Shown: positions 1 to 10,383 of the stretch, piece after piece | Layout of the letters: every line of letters begins with the position of its first letter | How positions within the stretch are numbered: the stretch's first letter is position 1 | Source: Clostridia bacterium | GTDB taxonomy: Bacteria > Bacillota > Clostridia > TANB77 > CAG-508 | Reading direction: 5' to 3' | Length of the DNA: 49,888 nt | NCBI GenBank assembly: GCA_017528375.1 | Contig: JAFXOY010000083.1 | Coordinates: 1 to 49,888 of the forward strand | The notes under the pieces: model-generated | The model's database searches: none | What the model was told of the DNA's origin: nothing | What the model saw: only the letters and a program-made list of their open reading frames with translations | Program-made: the position numbers and the translations under genes

Positions 1-255
1 GCGAAATCAGTTGGAGAAAAGATTAAAATAATTTCTAGAAAACATCAAGTGTTATGTGTAACACATCAGCCAAGTATTGCTGCAAAAGGTGATTACAACT
101 ATTATATAAATAAAAAAGTTAAAGAGGGAAAAACAGTAACAGACATTAAATTGCTTAATGAACAAGAAGTTATAAATGAAATTGCAAGAATTTCAAGTGG
201 AGATATAACTGTAAGCTCAATAAATCATGCTTTAGAATTGAGAAAAGCAAGTTAA
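1..255 (+). CDS. recN: DNA repair protein RecN, C-terminal end (5' truncated by window)
   Basis: Frame 1 is open from base 1 to the TAA at 253-255. The peptide carries the motif HQVLCVTHQPSIAAKGD, which matches the Walker B-distal/H-loop end of RecN, the SMC-like ATPase that acts at double-strand breaks; family members usually have VTHLPQIAA here. The domain end (INEIARISSGD...ALELRKAS) matches the RecN C-terminus, where IARMLSG is typical. Only about 84 residues are visible; the Walker A and coiled-coil parts lie upstream of the window. Its neighbour downstream is lysS after 93 nt. The identification rests on this short stretch but the motif is distinctive. Confidence 0.88.
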   Translation, partial: AKSVGEKIKIISRKHQVLCVTHQPSIAAKGDYNYYINKKVKEGKTVTDIKLLNEQEVINEIARISSGDITVSSINHALELRKAS

Positions 256-283
256 AAAGAATTAATAAAAACACGTAAAACTA

Positions 284-312
284 TTTACTTTTCAAGCATT
301 TTAATATATAAT
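284..312 (+). promoter_or_regulatory. Putative sigma-A promoter of lysS
   Basis: TTTACT (284-289) and TATAAT (307-312) are separated by 17 nt, 36 nt before the lysS start. The -10 is perfect and the -35 is weak. No T-box leader fits in the 93-nt gap after recN. Confidence 0.5.
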
Positions 313-348
313 ACTGAAAGCTTAGTAATAAAAAGGGAGGAATAGTTT

Positions 349-1854
349 ATGAGTGAAAATGAAGTAAACAATGTTGAAGAACAAGAAGTTGATTTAAACC
401 AGTTAATGATGGTTAGAAGAGAAAAATTAAAAGAACTACAAGAACAAGGAAAAAATCCTTACGAAATAACAAAATTTAATAGAACAAATACAGCAGGTGA
501 AATTAAAGCAAATTATGAGAAATTTGAAGAAAAAACAGTAACCGTTGCTGGTAGAATAATTGCAAAAAGAATAATGGGAAAAGCTTCATTCTGCACAATT
601 CAAGATTGTGATGAAAGAATTCAAAGTTATGTAAGTATAAATGATTTAGGAGAAGAAAGCTATAAAGCGTTCAAAACTTATGATATAGGAGATTTCATTG
701 GAATAACAGGTTTTGTTTTCAAAACAAGAACTGAAGAAATTTCTGTACATGCTAAAGAAGTTACATTACTTTCAAAATCACTACGTCCATTACCAGAAAA
801 ATTCCATGGATTAAAAGATCCAGATTTACGTTATAGACAAAGATATGTTGATTTAATAGTAAATCCAGAAGTTAAGAAAAGCTTTGAAACAAGAAGTAAA
901 ATCATAAAAGAAATTCGTAAGATATTAGATGAAAAAGGATTCTTAGAAGTTGAAACACCAATATTAAATACAATTATGGGTGGAGCCAATGCTAAGCCAT
1001 TCATTACTCATCACAATTCATTAGATTTAGATATGTATTTAAGAGTTGCTCCAGAATTATATTTAAAAAGATTAATAGTTGGTGGATTTGACAGAGTATT
1101 TGAAATAGGTAGATTATTTAGAAATGAAGGAATGGATATTAAACACAATCCAGAATTTACATCAATGGAATTATATGCAGCATATATGGATTTCAATGAT
1201 ATGATGGATATAACAGAAGAAATATTCTCAAGATGTGCTAAGAAAGTTTTAGGAACAACAAAAATTACATATCAAGGTCAAGATATAGATTTAACACCAG
1301 CTTGGAAAAGAATTACTATGGTTGATGCAATTAAAGAAGTTACAGGTATTGATTTTAATACAATAAATACAGATGAAGAAGCTGTAGCATTAGCTAAAGA
1401 AAGAAATATTGTAATTCCAGATCCAACAAAAGAAACAAGAGGAGATGTAATTAGTTTATTCTTCGAAGAATATGTTGAAGAAACTTTAATTCAACCAACA
1501 TTTGTTTATGAATATCCAGTTGAAATATCACCACTTGCTAAAAGAAAAGCAGCTGATCCACGTATGACTGAAAGATTTGAGTTGTTCATCGGTGGACGTG
1601 AATATGGAAATGCATTCTCAGAATTAAATGATCCAATTGACCAATATGAAAGATTCAAAAAACAAGTTGAAGCAAGAGAAGCTGGAGATGAAGAAGCTGG
1701 AATGATGGATGAAGACTATGTTCAAGCCTTAGAATATGGTATGCCTCCAACAGGTGGATTAGGAATAGGAATCGATAGAATGATAATGTTATTAACAGAT
1801 TCAGCATCAATTAGAGATGTATTATTATTCCCAACAATGAAACCATTAGCGTAA
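349..1854 (+). CDS. lysS: Lysyl-tRNA synthetase, class II
   Basis: Charges tRNA-Lys with lysine using ATP in the cytoplasm. The protein is 501 aa, normal for bacterial LysRS. An N-terminal OB fold for anticodon binding (about 60-170) is followed by the class II catalytic core. Motif 2 is visible as [11 protein letters not shown] near residue 250 and motif 3 as [12 protein letters not shown] near 470-481. The start ATG at 349 has the ribosome binding site GGGAGG at 335-340. It ends in a hairpin terminator shared with the convergent gene at 1919-2749. Codon use matches the AT-rich neighbours. Confidence 0.97.
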   Translation: MSENEVNNVEEQEVDLNQLMMVRREKLKELQEQGKNPYEITKFNRTNTAGEIKANYEKFEEKTVTVAGRIIAKRIMGKASFCTIQDCDERIQSYVSINDLGEESYKAFKTYDIGDFIGITGFVFKTRTEEISVHAKEVTLLSKSLRPLPEKFHGLKDPDLRYRQRYVDLIVNPEVKKSFETRSKIIKEIRKILDEKGFLEVETPILNTIMGGANAKPFITHHNSLDLDMYLRVAPELYLKRLIVGGFDRVFEIGRLFRNEGMDIKHNPEFTSMELYAAYMDFNDMMDITEEIFSRCAKKVLGTTKITYQGQDIDLTPAWKRITMVDAIKEVTGIDFNTINTDEEAVALAKERNIVIPDPTKETRGDVISLFFEEYVEETLIQPTFVYEYPVEISPLAKRKAADPRMTERFELFIGGREYGNAFSELNDPIDQYERFKKQVEAREAGDEEAGMMDEDYVQALEYGMPPTGGLGIGIDRMIMLLTDSASIRDVLLFPTMKPLA

Positions 1855-1866
1855 GTAATTAAAAAT

Positions 1867-1897
1867 AAAAAGCAGAGGAAGTTTTCCTCTGCTTTTA
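1867..1897. terminator. Bidirectional intrinsic terminator after lysS
   Basis: A 10-bp perfect stem, AGCAGAGGAA (1871-1880) with TTCCTCTGCT (1884-1893), has A-rich and T-rich flanks on both sides, so it can stop lysS and the minus-strand gene that ends at 1919. Confidence 0.9.
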
Positions 1898-1918
1898 AAA
1901 TTCTTACAGTAGTATATA

Positions 1919-2749
1919 TTATTCAACAAGGTCGAATGAATATGTATCTACTGCCACCTTGCCATCAGCTGTTACGCCGACAGTTATCTTTTCGTTTTCA
2001 TAAACGAATGATTTGAGTTCTTTTACGATAGGTGCTACGCGGTTTACTCTGAGCTCAGTAATTGTCAGGCCATTGTCAAACCAAATCTGTACATTCCCGG
2101 AATAGGGAGTAACAAGAAAGTTTTCGTATTTGCCAGATGTATACATGAGGCTATTTGCCTCCATATAGTATAAATCATCTAATACAATAACTTTGAAAGG
2201 TTTGATTTCCATGTCACGACTGTAGAATTGAGCAACGTCAAGAGCAAGTCTGCCGTCTGGTGTTATTCCTACAATATTTGGCTTACCGTCAAAGGTAAGA
2301 ACAGCAACAGCTGTTTCTGTGATATCAATGTCAGAGCAATGCATTTCCGATACAACACCATCATTAAGAAAACGATATGTTACGGTAATGCCGTCGAACT
2401 CATAACCAACACAGTAAGATGATGCTAAGGATTGGAGTTTGAAGATAGAATCTCTGTTGTTTTCCATTCCGTCAAGATCAAATTCCTCAAAGTTCATGTT
2501 TACTTCATTTCCTACTACTAAATTGCAGACATTCAAGAAGTCATTCTTACTGAAGCTTCCTTCGTCTAATAACTGATTAGCGAGAACTGCATCTGTGATG
2601 CTAAACTCACCATCATCGTTAAGATCGTAGTACTTTGTTAAATCGTCGCTTTGTACTGCTTCTGCAGCCTGTGTTGTCTTGGGCGTAGCCAGTGATGTTG
2701 CACACATAAGTGTCGCAAGGGCTGTCATAAAAATAGTTGCTTTTTTCAT
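1919..2749 (-). CDS. Secreted protein with one dockerin-like EF-hand and a duplicated beta-rich domain
   Basis: 276 aa. Residues 1-30 form a signal peptide (MKKATIFMTAL... ending in TQAAEA). Residues 42-53 (DLNDDGEFSITD) fit the Ca-binding loop DxNxDGxxxxxD of type I dockerins, followed by a degenerate second helix around 65-80. The C-terminal part carries two related segments, IVGITPDGRLALDVAQF (159-175) and TVGVTADGKVAVDTYSF (256-272), which points to an internal duplication. The start has a strong site, GGAGGT. Base composition is visibly richer in G+C than lysS or the DUF898 gene next door, and codons such as GCC, CTG and GTC are common, so recent transfer is likely. No catalytic domain is recognised. 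It may be a surface or cellulosome-like adaptor; function unknown. Confidence 0.8.
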   Translation of the reverse strand: MKKATIFMTALATLMCATSLATPKTTQAAEAVQSDDLTKYYDLNDDGEFSITDAVLANQLLDEGSFSKNDFLNVCNLVVGNEVNMNFEEFDLDGMENNRDSIFKLQSLASSYCVGYEFDGITVTYRFLNDGVVSEMHCSDIDITETAVAVLTFDGKPNIVGITPDGRLALDVAQFYSRDMEIKPFKVIVLDDLYYMEANSLMYTSGKYENFLVTPYSGNVQIWFDNGLTITELRVNRVAPIVKELKSFVYENEKITVGVTADGKVAVDTYSFDLVE

Positions 2750-2933
2750 AATGATGTACCTCCGTTATGACATTATAGAATTTTATTATGATAGCTGTCT
2801 GCTATCAACTTATATTATACCATATTTTGGCTTTTTTTTCAAATTATGCTGGTTTTGAAGGGCAATTTTAGGTATTGAATTATATAATACTTATGATATA
2901 ATTTAGTTAATATAAATAAAAGGGAGGATACAA

Positions 2934-3917
2934 ATGAGCGAAGAAATAAAAGAACAAAAGAATGAAAATCAAGAAGTAAAAGAAGTTGTAGCATCAGTTA
3001 ACAATTTTGAAGAAGTAAAAGTTGCAAATAATGAAACAGCAAAAAAACAAGTAAGAACAGATTCATATTTTGATGGAGGATTACTAGAATTAATAGGATG
3101 GAGAATCTTAGCATTTTTGATTATTGGTATAACATTTGGTATAGCAACACCATGGGCTAAATGTATGCTATATTCATATCAATTTAAGCACACAGTATAT
3201 AACGGAAAAAGATTAAAATTTGAAGGTACAGGTGGAGACTTATTTGTAAATTATTTCAAATGGATATTTTTTACAATAATAACTTTAGGAATTTATTTGT
3301 TATTTGTACCAATAAAGAAAACAAAATGGATTATTTCAAATTTACATTATGAAGATGAAGAATTTGTTAAAGGAGAAAGTTTCTTTGATGGATCAACAAT
3401 TCAATTAATAGGTGTAAATTTATTAAGTGGATTACTTAATTTAGTAAGTTTCGGATTATTATATCCTTTTACAGTATGTTTTAAATTAAGATGGATTAAT
3501 AAACATACAGTAATTAATAAAAAGAAATTAGTATTTACAGGTAAAGCAATTAATTTATTTGGAAAATATTTATTATGGTGTTTCTTAACAATAATAACAT
3601 TTGGCATTTATGGATGGTGGCTAGAAATAAAAATGTTAAAATGGCAATCTAAAAATATTCATATAAAAACTGTTGGAGAACAAGAAGCAAAAGATAATTC
3701 TTTATGGATAGCTATTCCAATTGCTATTTTAGCAATATTGGCATTCTCATTTGTAGTTGCAGCAGCAGGTACTTTTATGGAAGAAAATGATATTCATGGA
3801 AATATCGATTTTACAGTTAAAGGGATTCATATGGATTTAAATAGTAAAACGAATAGTGATTCTAGCCGTAGAATTAAAACAGAAACTCAGAATGCAATAA
3901 ATGAATATAATTATTAA
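2934..3917 (+). CDS. DUF898 (YjgN-like) integral membrane protein with two tandem modules
   Basis: 327 aa. A charged N-terminal tail of about 45 residues precedes two similar membrane modules (about 43-140 and 145-245). Each begins with the pattern S(Y/F)FDG...L(E/Q)LIG and ends with W...K..KW(I/Q)..N(L/I)H. This is the DUF898/YjgN architecture. A last transmembrane segment near residues 255-275 leads to a short polar tail. The function of DUF898 is not established. The ATG at 2934 follows AGGGAGG. The gene stands alone between two terminators, so it is probably monocistronic. Confidence 0.75.
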   Translation: MSEEIKEQKNENQEVKEVVASVNNFEEVKVANNETAKKQVRTDSYFDGGLLELIGWRILAFLIIGITFGIATPWAKCMLYSYQFKHTVYNGKRLKFEGTGGDLFVNYFKWIFFTIITLGIYLLFVPIKKTKWIISNLHYEDEEFVKGESFFDGSTIQLIGVNLLSGLLNLVSFGLLYPFTVCFKLRWINKHTVINKKKLVFTGKAINLFGKYLLWCFLTIITFGIYGWWLEIKMLKWQSKNIHIKTVGEQEAKDNSLWIAIPIAILAILAFSFVVAAAGTFMEENDIHGNIDFTVKGIHMDLNSKTNSDSSRRIKTETQNAINEYNY

Positions 3918-3931
3918 TTTTTAAATCTTTT

Positions 3932-3969
3932 GAACACTTGTTAAATAAAACGGGCAAGTGTTCTTTTTA
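3932..3969 (+). terminator. Terminator after the DUF898 gene
   Basis: GAACACTTG (3932-3940) pairs with CAAGTGTTC (3955-3963), followed by a T-run. Confidence 0.85.
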
Positions 3970-4072
3970 TTGAAAAATATGTAGAAAAATGTATTTAAAA
4001 AAGATATAACAAACAATTGAAAAAATAAATAAAATATGGTAAAATATTAAAAGTTATTTTAAAAGGAATGGA

Positions 4073-4849
4073 ATGAATAATATGTTTAATTTTGACAAAA
4101 GAATATTGTATGTTATTTTAGCAATATTTGTTCTTAGAAATATTGTTACTAGACTTACAAATACTGATAGTTTATTAATGTTAATAATAACATTACCAGC
4201 AATTTTAATTGCAATAACTTTTCATGAATTTGCACACGCATTTGCTGCGGACAAGTTAGGGGACAATACACCACGTTCTCAAGGAAGATTAACTTTGAAT
4301 CCATTAAAACACATTGATCCTGTAGGCTTTGCATTATTAATTGTTGCAGGATTTGGATGGGGTAAACCTGTTGAGGTAAATCCAACTAATTATAAAAGAA
4401 ATATCTCAATGACAAAAGCAGATGCAATAGTCGCGTTTGCAGGACCTTTAATGAATTTTGTTTTAGCAATAATATCAACAATAATTTTAGCAGTTTTGTT
4501 GAAATATGAATTATTAGTTAGTCTATCTACAAGAGCAATGTGGATAATTCTTGTATTTATTATGGAGCTAGTATTAATAAATGTTGGGTTAGGCTTATTT
4601 AACTTAATACCACTTCCACCATTAGATGGTTCAAAAATTTTAAATCATTTTTTACCAACTAATGCACGAAATTGGTTACAACAAAATCAATTTGTTTTAT
4701 ACATTATTTTTGTAGTAATTTGGATAACTGGAATTGCAAGTTTAATAATTTCACCATGTATTCAAGGAGTAGTAAAAGGTTTATTTACATTAGTAGGAAA
4801 CATATTTAGCATTAATTTAAAAGTAATTTTACAATTATTTGGAATATAA
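4073..4849 (+). CDS. Site-2 protease family (M50) intramembrane metalloprotease, YwhC/FtsH-independent type
   Basis: 258 aa with about six hydrophobic segments. The zinc motif HEFAH is at residues 51-55 and the third ligand motif PPLDGSK at 182-188 (Asp185). These are the two signatures of M50 site-2 proteases. There is no PDZ domain, so this belongs to the small YwhC/Rip-like group rather than the RseP/RasP group. It sits 24 nt upstream of tsaD, with a metallophosphoesterase next, so the three probably form one operon. The substrate is unknown. ATG at 4073 is chosen because AAAAGGA lies 6 nt upstream; ATG at 4082 is also possible. Confidence 0.85.
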   Translation: MNNMFNFDKRILYVILAIFVLRNIVTRLTNTDSLLMLIITLPAILIAITFHEFAHAFAADKLGDNTPRSQGRLTLNPLKHIDPVGFALLIVAGFGWGKPVEVNPTNYKRNISMTKADAIVAFAGPLMNFVLAIISTIILAVLLKYELLVSLSTRAMWIILVFIMELVLINVGLGLFNLIPLPPLDGSKILNHFLPTNARNWLQQNQFVLYIIFVVIWITGIASLIISPCIQGVVKGLFTLVGNIFSINLKVILQLFGI

Positions 4850-4873
4850 AATATAGAAAGATAGGGGAAATAA

Positions 4874-5872
4874 ATGAAAGATATATTAACTTTAGGAATC
4901 GAATCAAGTTGTGATGAAACTTCTGTATCAGTTGTAAAAAATGGTAGAGAAGTGCTTTCTAATGTTATAAATTCACAAATTAAAATACATGAGCAATATG
5001 GTGGAGTAGTTCCAGAAATAGCATCAAGAAATCATGTTGAAGCTATATCAGAAGTAACCAAACAAGCACTAAAAGAAGCAAATGTTACTTTTGAAGATAT
5101 TGACCATATTGCATGTACATATGGACCAGGATTAGTTGGTGCTTTATTAGTAGGCGTATCTTATGCAAAAGCATTAAGCTACACATTAAACATTCCACTT
5201 GTTGGAACAAATCATATTCAAGGTCATATAGCTGCAAATTATATAACCCATAAAGATTTAGAACCACCTTTTTTATGTATGATTGTTTCAGGGGGTCATA
5301 CACATCTAGTACATATTAAAAGCTATGAAGAATTTGAAATATTAGGAAAAACAAGAGATGATGCTATTGGCGAGGCTTTTGATAAAGTAGCAAGAGTAGT
5401 TGGACTTGGTTATCCAGGAGGGCCTAAAATTGATAAGCTTGCAAAAGAAGGTACTCCAAATATTGAATTACCCAAAACACATTTTGATAACTTAGATTTT
5501 AGTTTTAGTGGTATAAAAACAGCAGTAATCAATTTACATCACAAAAATCCGGATATTAATAGAGCAGATTTATGTGCAAGTTTTGAAAAGAACGTTACAG
5601 AAGTATTAATAGATAATGTATTAAAAGCAGCAGAGCAACTAGGAATAACAAAAATTGCGTTAGCTGGAGGAGTTTCAGCAAATTCATATATTAGAGAACA
5701 ATTTATGAATTTAGAAAAAACTCATGGATTTAAAATTTATTATCCAGAACCTATATTATGTACAGATAATGCAGCAATGATTGCTAGTGCAGGATATTAT
5801 AATTATATCAATGGAAAAAGATCAGATTTATATTTAAATGCAATTCCAAATTTAAAATTAGGAGAAGAATAA
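4874..5872 (+). CDS. tsaD: tRNA N6-adenosine threonylcarbamoyltransferase TsaD
   Basis: Transfers the threonylcarbamoyl group to A37 of ANN-decoding tRNAs, working with TsaB/TsaE (not in this window). 332 aa, the usual length. The ASKHA fold shows SSCDET at 11-16, [12 protein letters not shown] near 43-54, the metal-binding HIQGH (His114, His118), [10 protein letters not shown], and the C-terminal DNAAMIA loop. Ribosome binding site AGGGGAAA is well placed before ATG 4874. It is likely co-transcribed with the M50 protease before it and the phosphoesterase after it. Confidence 0.96.
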   Translation: MKDILTLGIESSCDETSVSVVKNGREVLSNVINSQIKIHEQYGGVVPEIASRNHVEAISEVTKQALKEANVTFEDIDHIACTYGPGLVGALLVGVSYAKALSYTLNIPLVGTNHIQGHIAANYITHKDLEPPFLCMIVSGGHTHLVHIKSYEEFEILGKTRDDAIGEAFDKVARVVGLGYPGGPKIDKLAKEGTPNIELPKTHFDNLDFSFSGIKTAVINLHHKNPDINRADLCASFEKNVTEVLIDNVLKAAEQLGITKIALAGGVSANSYIREQFMNLEKTHGFKIYYPEPILCTDNAAMIASAGYYNYINGKRSDLYLNAIPNLKLGEE

Positions 5873-5896
5873 AAGTAGTAGAAAGGAGGATGATAT

Positions 5897-6604
5897 ATGT
5901 CAATATACGTAATAGCAGACTTGCATTTATCTTTTAAAGTAAATAAACCAATGGATATATTTGGTGATAATTGGGATAATCATCCTGAAAAAATAAAGAA
6001 AAGCTGGCTTGAAAATGTAAAACCAGAAGATACAGTAATACTTCCAGGAGATTTTTCATGGGCTACATATATAGAAGATGCTAAACCTGATTTTGAATTT
6101 TTAAATTCATTACCAGGCAAAAAAATATTATTAAAAGGAAATCATGATTATTGGTGGACTACTTTAACAAAAATGAGAGAATTCGTTAAAGAAAATGGTT
6201 TTGAAAACATAGATTTTTTATATAATAATGCATATCTTGTTGAAGACAAAATAATTGTTGGCTCAAGAGGTTGGGCTTTGCAAGATGGTGAAGAAAATAG
6301 AAAAATGATAAATAGAGAAAATGAAAGATTGAAGTTATCATTTAAAAACGGAATTGAGAACTATGGTGAAAATAAAGAAATAATAGCATTTATGCATTAT
6401 CCGCCAATTTCTTCAAAAGAATTATTAGGAAATAGTTTCCTTGATTTTTATAGAACAATGAAACAATATGGTGTTAAAGATTGTTACTATGGACATTTAC
6501 ATGGTAATTCACATAAAGATGCCATAGAAGGCGAAGTTGGTGGAATTGATTTTCATCTAATAAGTGCAGATTATTTGGATTTTAAATTACAAAAGATTTG
6601 CTAA
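5897..6604 (+). CDS. Calcineurin-like metallophosphoesterase
   Basis: 235 aa, a full-length single-domain enzyme. The di-metal ligands are all present: Asp8/His10 in ADLHLSF, GD at 51-52, GNHD at 81-84, His167 in MHYPP, and GHLHG at 199-203. This matches the predicted serine/threonine-phosphatase-like family common in Clostridia; the physiological substrate is not known. The ATG follows GAAAGGAGG by 7 nt and is only 24 nt after tsaD, which supports co-transcription. Confidence 0.88.
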   Translation: MSIYVIADLHLSFKVNKPMDIFGDNWDNHPEKIKKSWLENVKPEDTVILPGDFSWATYIEDAKPDFEFLNSLPGKKILLKGNHDYWWTTLTKMREFVKENGFENIDFLYNNAYLVEDKIIVGSRGWALQDGEENRKMINRENERLKLSFKNGIENYGENKEIIAFMHYPPISSKELLGNSFLDFYRTMKQYGVKDCYYGHLHGNSHKDAIEGEVGGIDFHLISADYLDFKLQKIC

Positions 6605-6618
6605 TATGAAAAAAGGTG

Positions 6619-6646
6619 TTGCAAAATTGGAAAAATGTGGTATAAT
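6619..6646 (+). promoter_or_regulatory. Putative sigma-A promoter of tig
   Basis: TTGCAA (6619-6624) and TATAAT (6641-6646) are 16 nt apart, 71 nt before the tig start. Confidence 0.6.
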
Positions 6647-6717
6647 AAGAAAGCTAGTTGATTTTCAACAAAGTAACATAAAAGAGAATTGATAAATTTG
6701 AAAGGATGTAATTAAAA

Positions 6718-8001
6718 ATGAGTATGAAAGTAGAAAAAACAGAAAATACAAATGAATTAAAATTAACATTTAATGTACCAGCAGAAACATTTGATGCAGG
6801 AATGAAAAAAGTATATGCTAAAACAGCAAAATACTTCAATATACCAGGATTCAGAAAAGGTAAAGCACCTATGTCTTTAGTTGAAAGAACATATGGTTCT
6901 GAAATCTTTTATGAAGATACTTTCAACGAAATAGTTCCAGAAATCTTTGAAAAAGAAATTGAAGAAAATAAATTAGAAGTTGTAAGTAAACCAGAAATAG
7001 ATATAGTACAAATTGGAAAAGGTAAAGAATTAATCTTTACAGCAGTTGTACAAACTAAACCAGAAGTTAAATTAGGAAAATATAAAGGAATTGAATTAGA
7101 AAAAGTTGAATATAAAGTAATGGCTAAAGATGTTAACAAAGAATTAGAAGCAATGGCTGAGAAAAATGCTAGATTAATAAGTGTTGAAAACGAAGTTGTT
7201 AAAGAAAAAGATATAGCTGTTATTGATTTTGAAGGATTCGTTGATGGTGTTGCTTTTGAAGGTGGAAAGGCTGAAAATCATGAATTAGAAATTGGAAGTA
7301 AAACATTTATTCCAGGATTTGAAGATCAAATTATAGGAATGAAAGTTGATGAAGAAAAAGATATCAATGTTAAATTCCCAGAAGAATACTTCTCAAAAGA
7401 ATTAGCTGGAAAAGATGCTACATTCAAAGTAAAATTACATGAAATTAAAAGAAAAGAATTACCAACTTTAGATGATGAATTTGCTAAAGATGTTAGTGAA
7501 TTTGATACACTTAAAGAATTAAAAGACAGCATTAAAGAAAAGCTAAAAACAGAAAATGAAAACAAAGCAAAATATGAAACAGAGGAAAAAGCTATTAAAG
7601 CTGTTTGTGATGCAACAGACATCGAAATTCCATCAGGAATGATTGAAACTGAAATTGATAATATGATGAAAGATATCGAAACAAGATTATCTTACCAAGG
7701 TTTAAATATGAAACAATATTTACAAATGATAGGAAAATCTGAAGAAGATATGAGAAAAGAATATGAAGAACAAGCAAAAACATCTGTAAAAAGTAGATTA
7801 GTTTTAGAAGCTATAGTTAAAGCTGAAAAAATAGAAGCTTCAATAGATGAAATTTCAGAAAAAATCAAAGAAATGGCTGACAATTATGGAAGAAAAGTTG
7901 AAGATTTAGAAAATAATGAACATTTAATTAATTACATAAAAGAGAATATGACAGCAGAAAAAGCAATAAAATTTGTTGTAGATAATGCAAAAATAAAATA
8001 G
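6718..8001 (+). CDS. tig: Trigger factor, ribosome-associated chaperone and prolyl isomerase
   Basis: 427 aa, the family's usual length. The N-terminal ribosome-binding domain contains the signature GFRKGKAP at residues 44-51. A FKBP-type PPIase domain follows (about 150-240, with DFEGFVDGVAFEGG and PGFEDQIIGM), then the helical C-terminal chaperone arms. It binds L23 at the tunnel exit and holds nascent chains. Lying directly before clpP and clpX is the classic tig-clpP-clpX order of Firmicutes and many other bacteria. It has its own promoter and terminator here. Confidence 0.97.
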   Translation: MSMKVEKTENTNELKLTFNVPAETFDAGMKKVYAKTAKYFNIPGFRKGKAPMSLVERTYGSEIFYEDTFNEIVPEIFEKEIEENKLEVVSKPEIDIVQIGKGKELIFTAVVQTKPEVKLGKYKGIELEKVEYKVMAKDVNKELEAMAEKNARLISVENEVVKEKDIAVIDFEGFVDGVAFEGGKAENHELEIGSKTFIPGFEDQIIGMKVDEEKDINVKFPEEYFSKELAGKDATFKVKLHEIKRKELPTLDDEFAKDVSEFDTLKELKDSIKEKLKTENENKAKYETEEKAIKAVCDATDIEIPSGMIETEIDNMMKDIETRLSYQGLNMKQYLQMIGKSEEDMRKEYEEQAKTSVKSRLVLEAIVKAEKIEASIDEISEKIKEMADNYGRKVEDLENNEHLINYIKENMTAEKAIKFVVDNAKIK

Positions 8002-8013
8002 TAATTATTGTAG

Positions 8014-8044
8014 AAATTAGGGGTTTTTTAATCCCTAATTTTTT
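8014..8044 (+). terminator. Terminator after tig
   Basis: AATTAGGG (8015-8022) pairs with CCCTAATT (8033-8040) around a T-rich loop, followed by TTTT. Confidence 0.8.
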
Positions 8045-8259
8045 GTCACTATAAGCATTAATCAATAATTCTAAATAATTGAAAATAAGTATTGAAAAAA
8101 AGGTAAATATATTATAAAATGCAGTTAATGTTAAGTATTGGTAAAATAACATGTACGAGATGTTATATAAAAATTTTATTTGTGAATAATTATAGTAATA
8201 TGATTTTAATTATATGAACATTCTTGTATAATTTTAAATATAAATATAGGAGGATTAAT

Positions 8260-8865
8260 ATGTTAGAAAAAAATAGTTTAGTTCCATACGTAATAGAACA
8301 AACATCAAAAGGGGAAAGATCATATGACATCTTTTCAAGATTATTAAAAGACAGAATTATATTTTTAGGAGAGGATGTTAATCCAACATCAGCAAGTTTA
8401 GTAATTGCTCAATTATTATTCTTAGAATCAGAAGATCCAGATAAGGAAATTTCATTATATATAAACAGTCCTGGTGGCTCAATAACAGATGGTATGGGAA
8501 TTGTAGATACAATGAATTATATTAAATGTCCAGTAACTACAATTTGTATTGGTATGGCTGCAAGTATGGGTGCTGTACTTTTAGCATCAGGTGAAAAAGG
8601 AAAACGTTATGCAACTCCAAATGCAGAGATTTTAATTCACCAACCATTAATTGGTGGTGGAGGACTTTCTGGTCAAACAACTGAAATTAAAATTCATGCT
8701 GATCACATGGTAAAAACTCGTGAAAAATTAAACAAATTATTAAGCGAAAGAACAGGTCAACCATTAGAAGTAATTAACAGAGATACTGAAAGAGATAATT
8801 ACATGACTGCTGAAGAAGCTTTAAAATACGGTTTAATTGACGGTATTATGGAAAAAAGACCATAA
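8260..8865 (+). CDS. clpP: ATP-dependent Clp protease proteolytic subunit ClpP
   Basis: 201 aa serine peptidase that forms the tetradecameric chamber used with ClpX or ClpA/C. The catalytic triad is Ser102 in MAASMGA, His127 in IHQPL and Asp179 in DTERD. The start is set at ATG 8260 because AGGAGG lies 7 nt upstream and family members begin here; the frame stays open upstream to 8224, but that extension has no site and no homology. The 258 nt before the gene hold the tig terminator and AT-rich sequence with several -10-like boxes; no CtsR direct repeat was found. Confidence 0.97.
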   Translation: MLEKNSLVPYVIEQTSKGERSYDIFSRLLKDRIIFLGEDVNPTSASLVIAQLLFLESEDPDKEISLYINSPGGSITDGMGIVDTMNYIKCPVTTICIGMAASMGAVLLASGEKGKRYATPNAEILIHQPLIGGGGLSGQTTEIKIHADHMVKTREKLNKLLSERTGQPLEVINRDTERDNYMTAEEALKYGLIDGIMEKRP

Positions 8866-8925
8866 GCTTTTAAAATAGAACTAAAGAAAATAAAATAAAC
8901 GAAGAAAGGAGAGCATGGTTTAAAT

Positions 8926-10278
8926 ATGCCATGCAAAGTAGAAATGCCAAGTAGAGATCAAAGTAATAAAACTATTAGATGCTCTTTTTGTGGTAAAACA
9001 CAAGAGGCTGTACAAAGAATTATAGCTGGACCAGGGGTATATATTTGTAATGAATGTATAGGTGTTTGCAACAATATAATCGAAGAAGATTTATATGAAG
9101 ATCCAGATATGACATATACAGTAAATGAAGGCGAACAATTACCTACACCTGCACAAATAAAAAGTGTTTTAGATGAATATGTAATTGGTCAAGAAGATGC
9201 TAAAAAAACACTTTCTGTTGCAGTTTATAACCATTATAAAAGAATTAATAATAACGAATATATAATGGAACAAAATAATGATGCAAACAGAATTGAAATT
9301 CAAAAAAGCAATATTTTATTGTTAGGTCCAACAGGTTGTGGAAAAACATTGCTAGCACAAACACTAGCAAAAGTTTTAAATGTTCCATTTGCAATAGCAG
9401 ATGCAACAACATTAACCGAAGCAGGATATGTTGGTGAAGATGTTGAAAATATTCTTCTTAAATTAATACAAGCTGCTGATTATGATGTGGCAAAAGCAGA
9501 AAGAGGAATTATCTATATAGATGAAATTGATAAAATAACAAGAAAATCTGAAAATCCTTCAATAACAAGAGATGTAAGCGGTGAAGGTGTTCAACAAGCA
9601 TTATTAAAGATTGTTGAAGGAACAATTGCTTCAGTTCCACCTCAAGGAGGTAGAAAACATCCACATCAAGAATTTATACAAATAAATACATCAAATATTT
9701 TATTTATTTGTGGTGGTGCTTTCGAAGGTTTGGATAAATTAATAAATGATAGAATTGGTAAGAAAACAATTGGATTTGGCGCTAAAATAGAAAGTCCAAA
9801 AGAAATTGATAAAACAAAAGTATTTGCTGAATTATTACCACAAGATTTATTGAAATTTGGTTTGATTCCTGAATTTGTAGGTAGATTACCTATAGTAGCT
9901 ACTTTACAAGATTTAGATAGAGAAGCCTTAATAAAAATCGTTACAGAACCTAAGAATGCTTTAGTTAAGCAATATAAAAAATTATTTGAATTAGATGATG
10001 TTGAACTTGAATTTGAACATGAAGCTTTAGAAGCAATAGTTGATAAAGCAATTGAAAGAAAAACAGGGGCTAGAGGTTTACGTTCAATTTTAGAAGAAAT
10101 AATGAGGGATATAATGTTTGAAATCCCATCAAATCCTAAAATAGAAAGATGTGTAATAACAAAGGCAACTGTTGAAAATGGTGAAGAACCACAAATCTTT
10201 ATTAATAACAAAAAGACTTCTAGTAAGGTCAATAGAAGAGTAAGAACGAAAACTGATAATGGAGTTGAGACTGCATAA
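8926..10278 (+). CDS. clpX: ATP-dependent Clp protease ATPase subunit ClpX
   Basis: 450 aa AAA+ unfoldase that feeds substrates to ClpP. The N-terminal C4 zinc finger is Cys19, Cys22, Cys41 and Cys44. Walker A is GPTGCGKT, Walker [10 protein letters not shown], and the ClpP-docking loop is present as IGFGA. Sensor 2 GARGLRS is also present. The start ATG 8926 is 13 nt after AAAGGAGA; an in-frame ATG at 8944 would also retain the zinc finger. It lies 60 nt after clpP with no terminator between, so clpPX are co-transcribed. Confidence 0.97.
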   Translation: MPCKVEMPSRDQSNKTIRCSFCGKTQEAVQRIIAGPGVYICNECIGVCNNIIEEDLYEDPDMTYTVNEGEQLPTPAQIKSVLDEYVIGQEDAKKTLSVAVYNHYKRINNNEYIMEQNNDANRIEIQKSNILLLGPTGCGKTLLAQTLAKVLNVPFAIADATTLTEAGYVGEDVENILLKLIQAADYDVAKAERGIIYIDEIDKITRKSENPSITRDVSGEGVQQALLKIVEGTIASVPPQGGRKHPHQEFIQINTSNILFICGGAFEGLDKLINDRIGKKTIGFGAKIESPKEIDKTKVFAELLPQDLLKFGLIPEFVGRLPIVATLQDLDREALIKIVTEPKNALVKQYKKLFELDDVELEFEHEALEAIVDKAIERKTGARGLRSILEEIMRDIMFEIPSNPKIERCVITKATVENGEEPQIFINNKKTSSKVNRRVRTKTDNGVETA

Positions 10279-10383
10279 TAAATATTTTTAAAATAAAAAT
10301 GCAGAATTATAATAAATTGTTTGCAATTTAAAGAAAGATATGCTACAATATGCAAAGAAAAACATAAGAATGGAGAGATTAAA

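Noticed and set aside
256-348. T-box or other riboswitch before lysS
   Set aside because: The gap is only 93 nt and shows a simple promoter and ribosome binding site; no specifier loop or antiterminator sequence was seen.
2228-2422. 64-aa plus-strand frame inside the dockerin-like gene
   Set aside because: Opposite to a gene with a signal peptide and domain structure; no ribosome binding site.
9666-10355. 229-aa open frame antisense to clpX
   Set aside because: It mirrors the conserved clpX frame, its product is a low-complexity S/L/I-rich chain, and it has no ribosome binding site. It is an artefact of AT-rich codon use.
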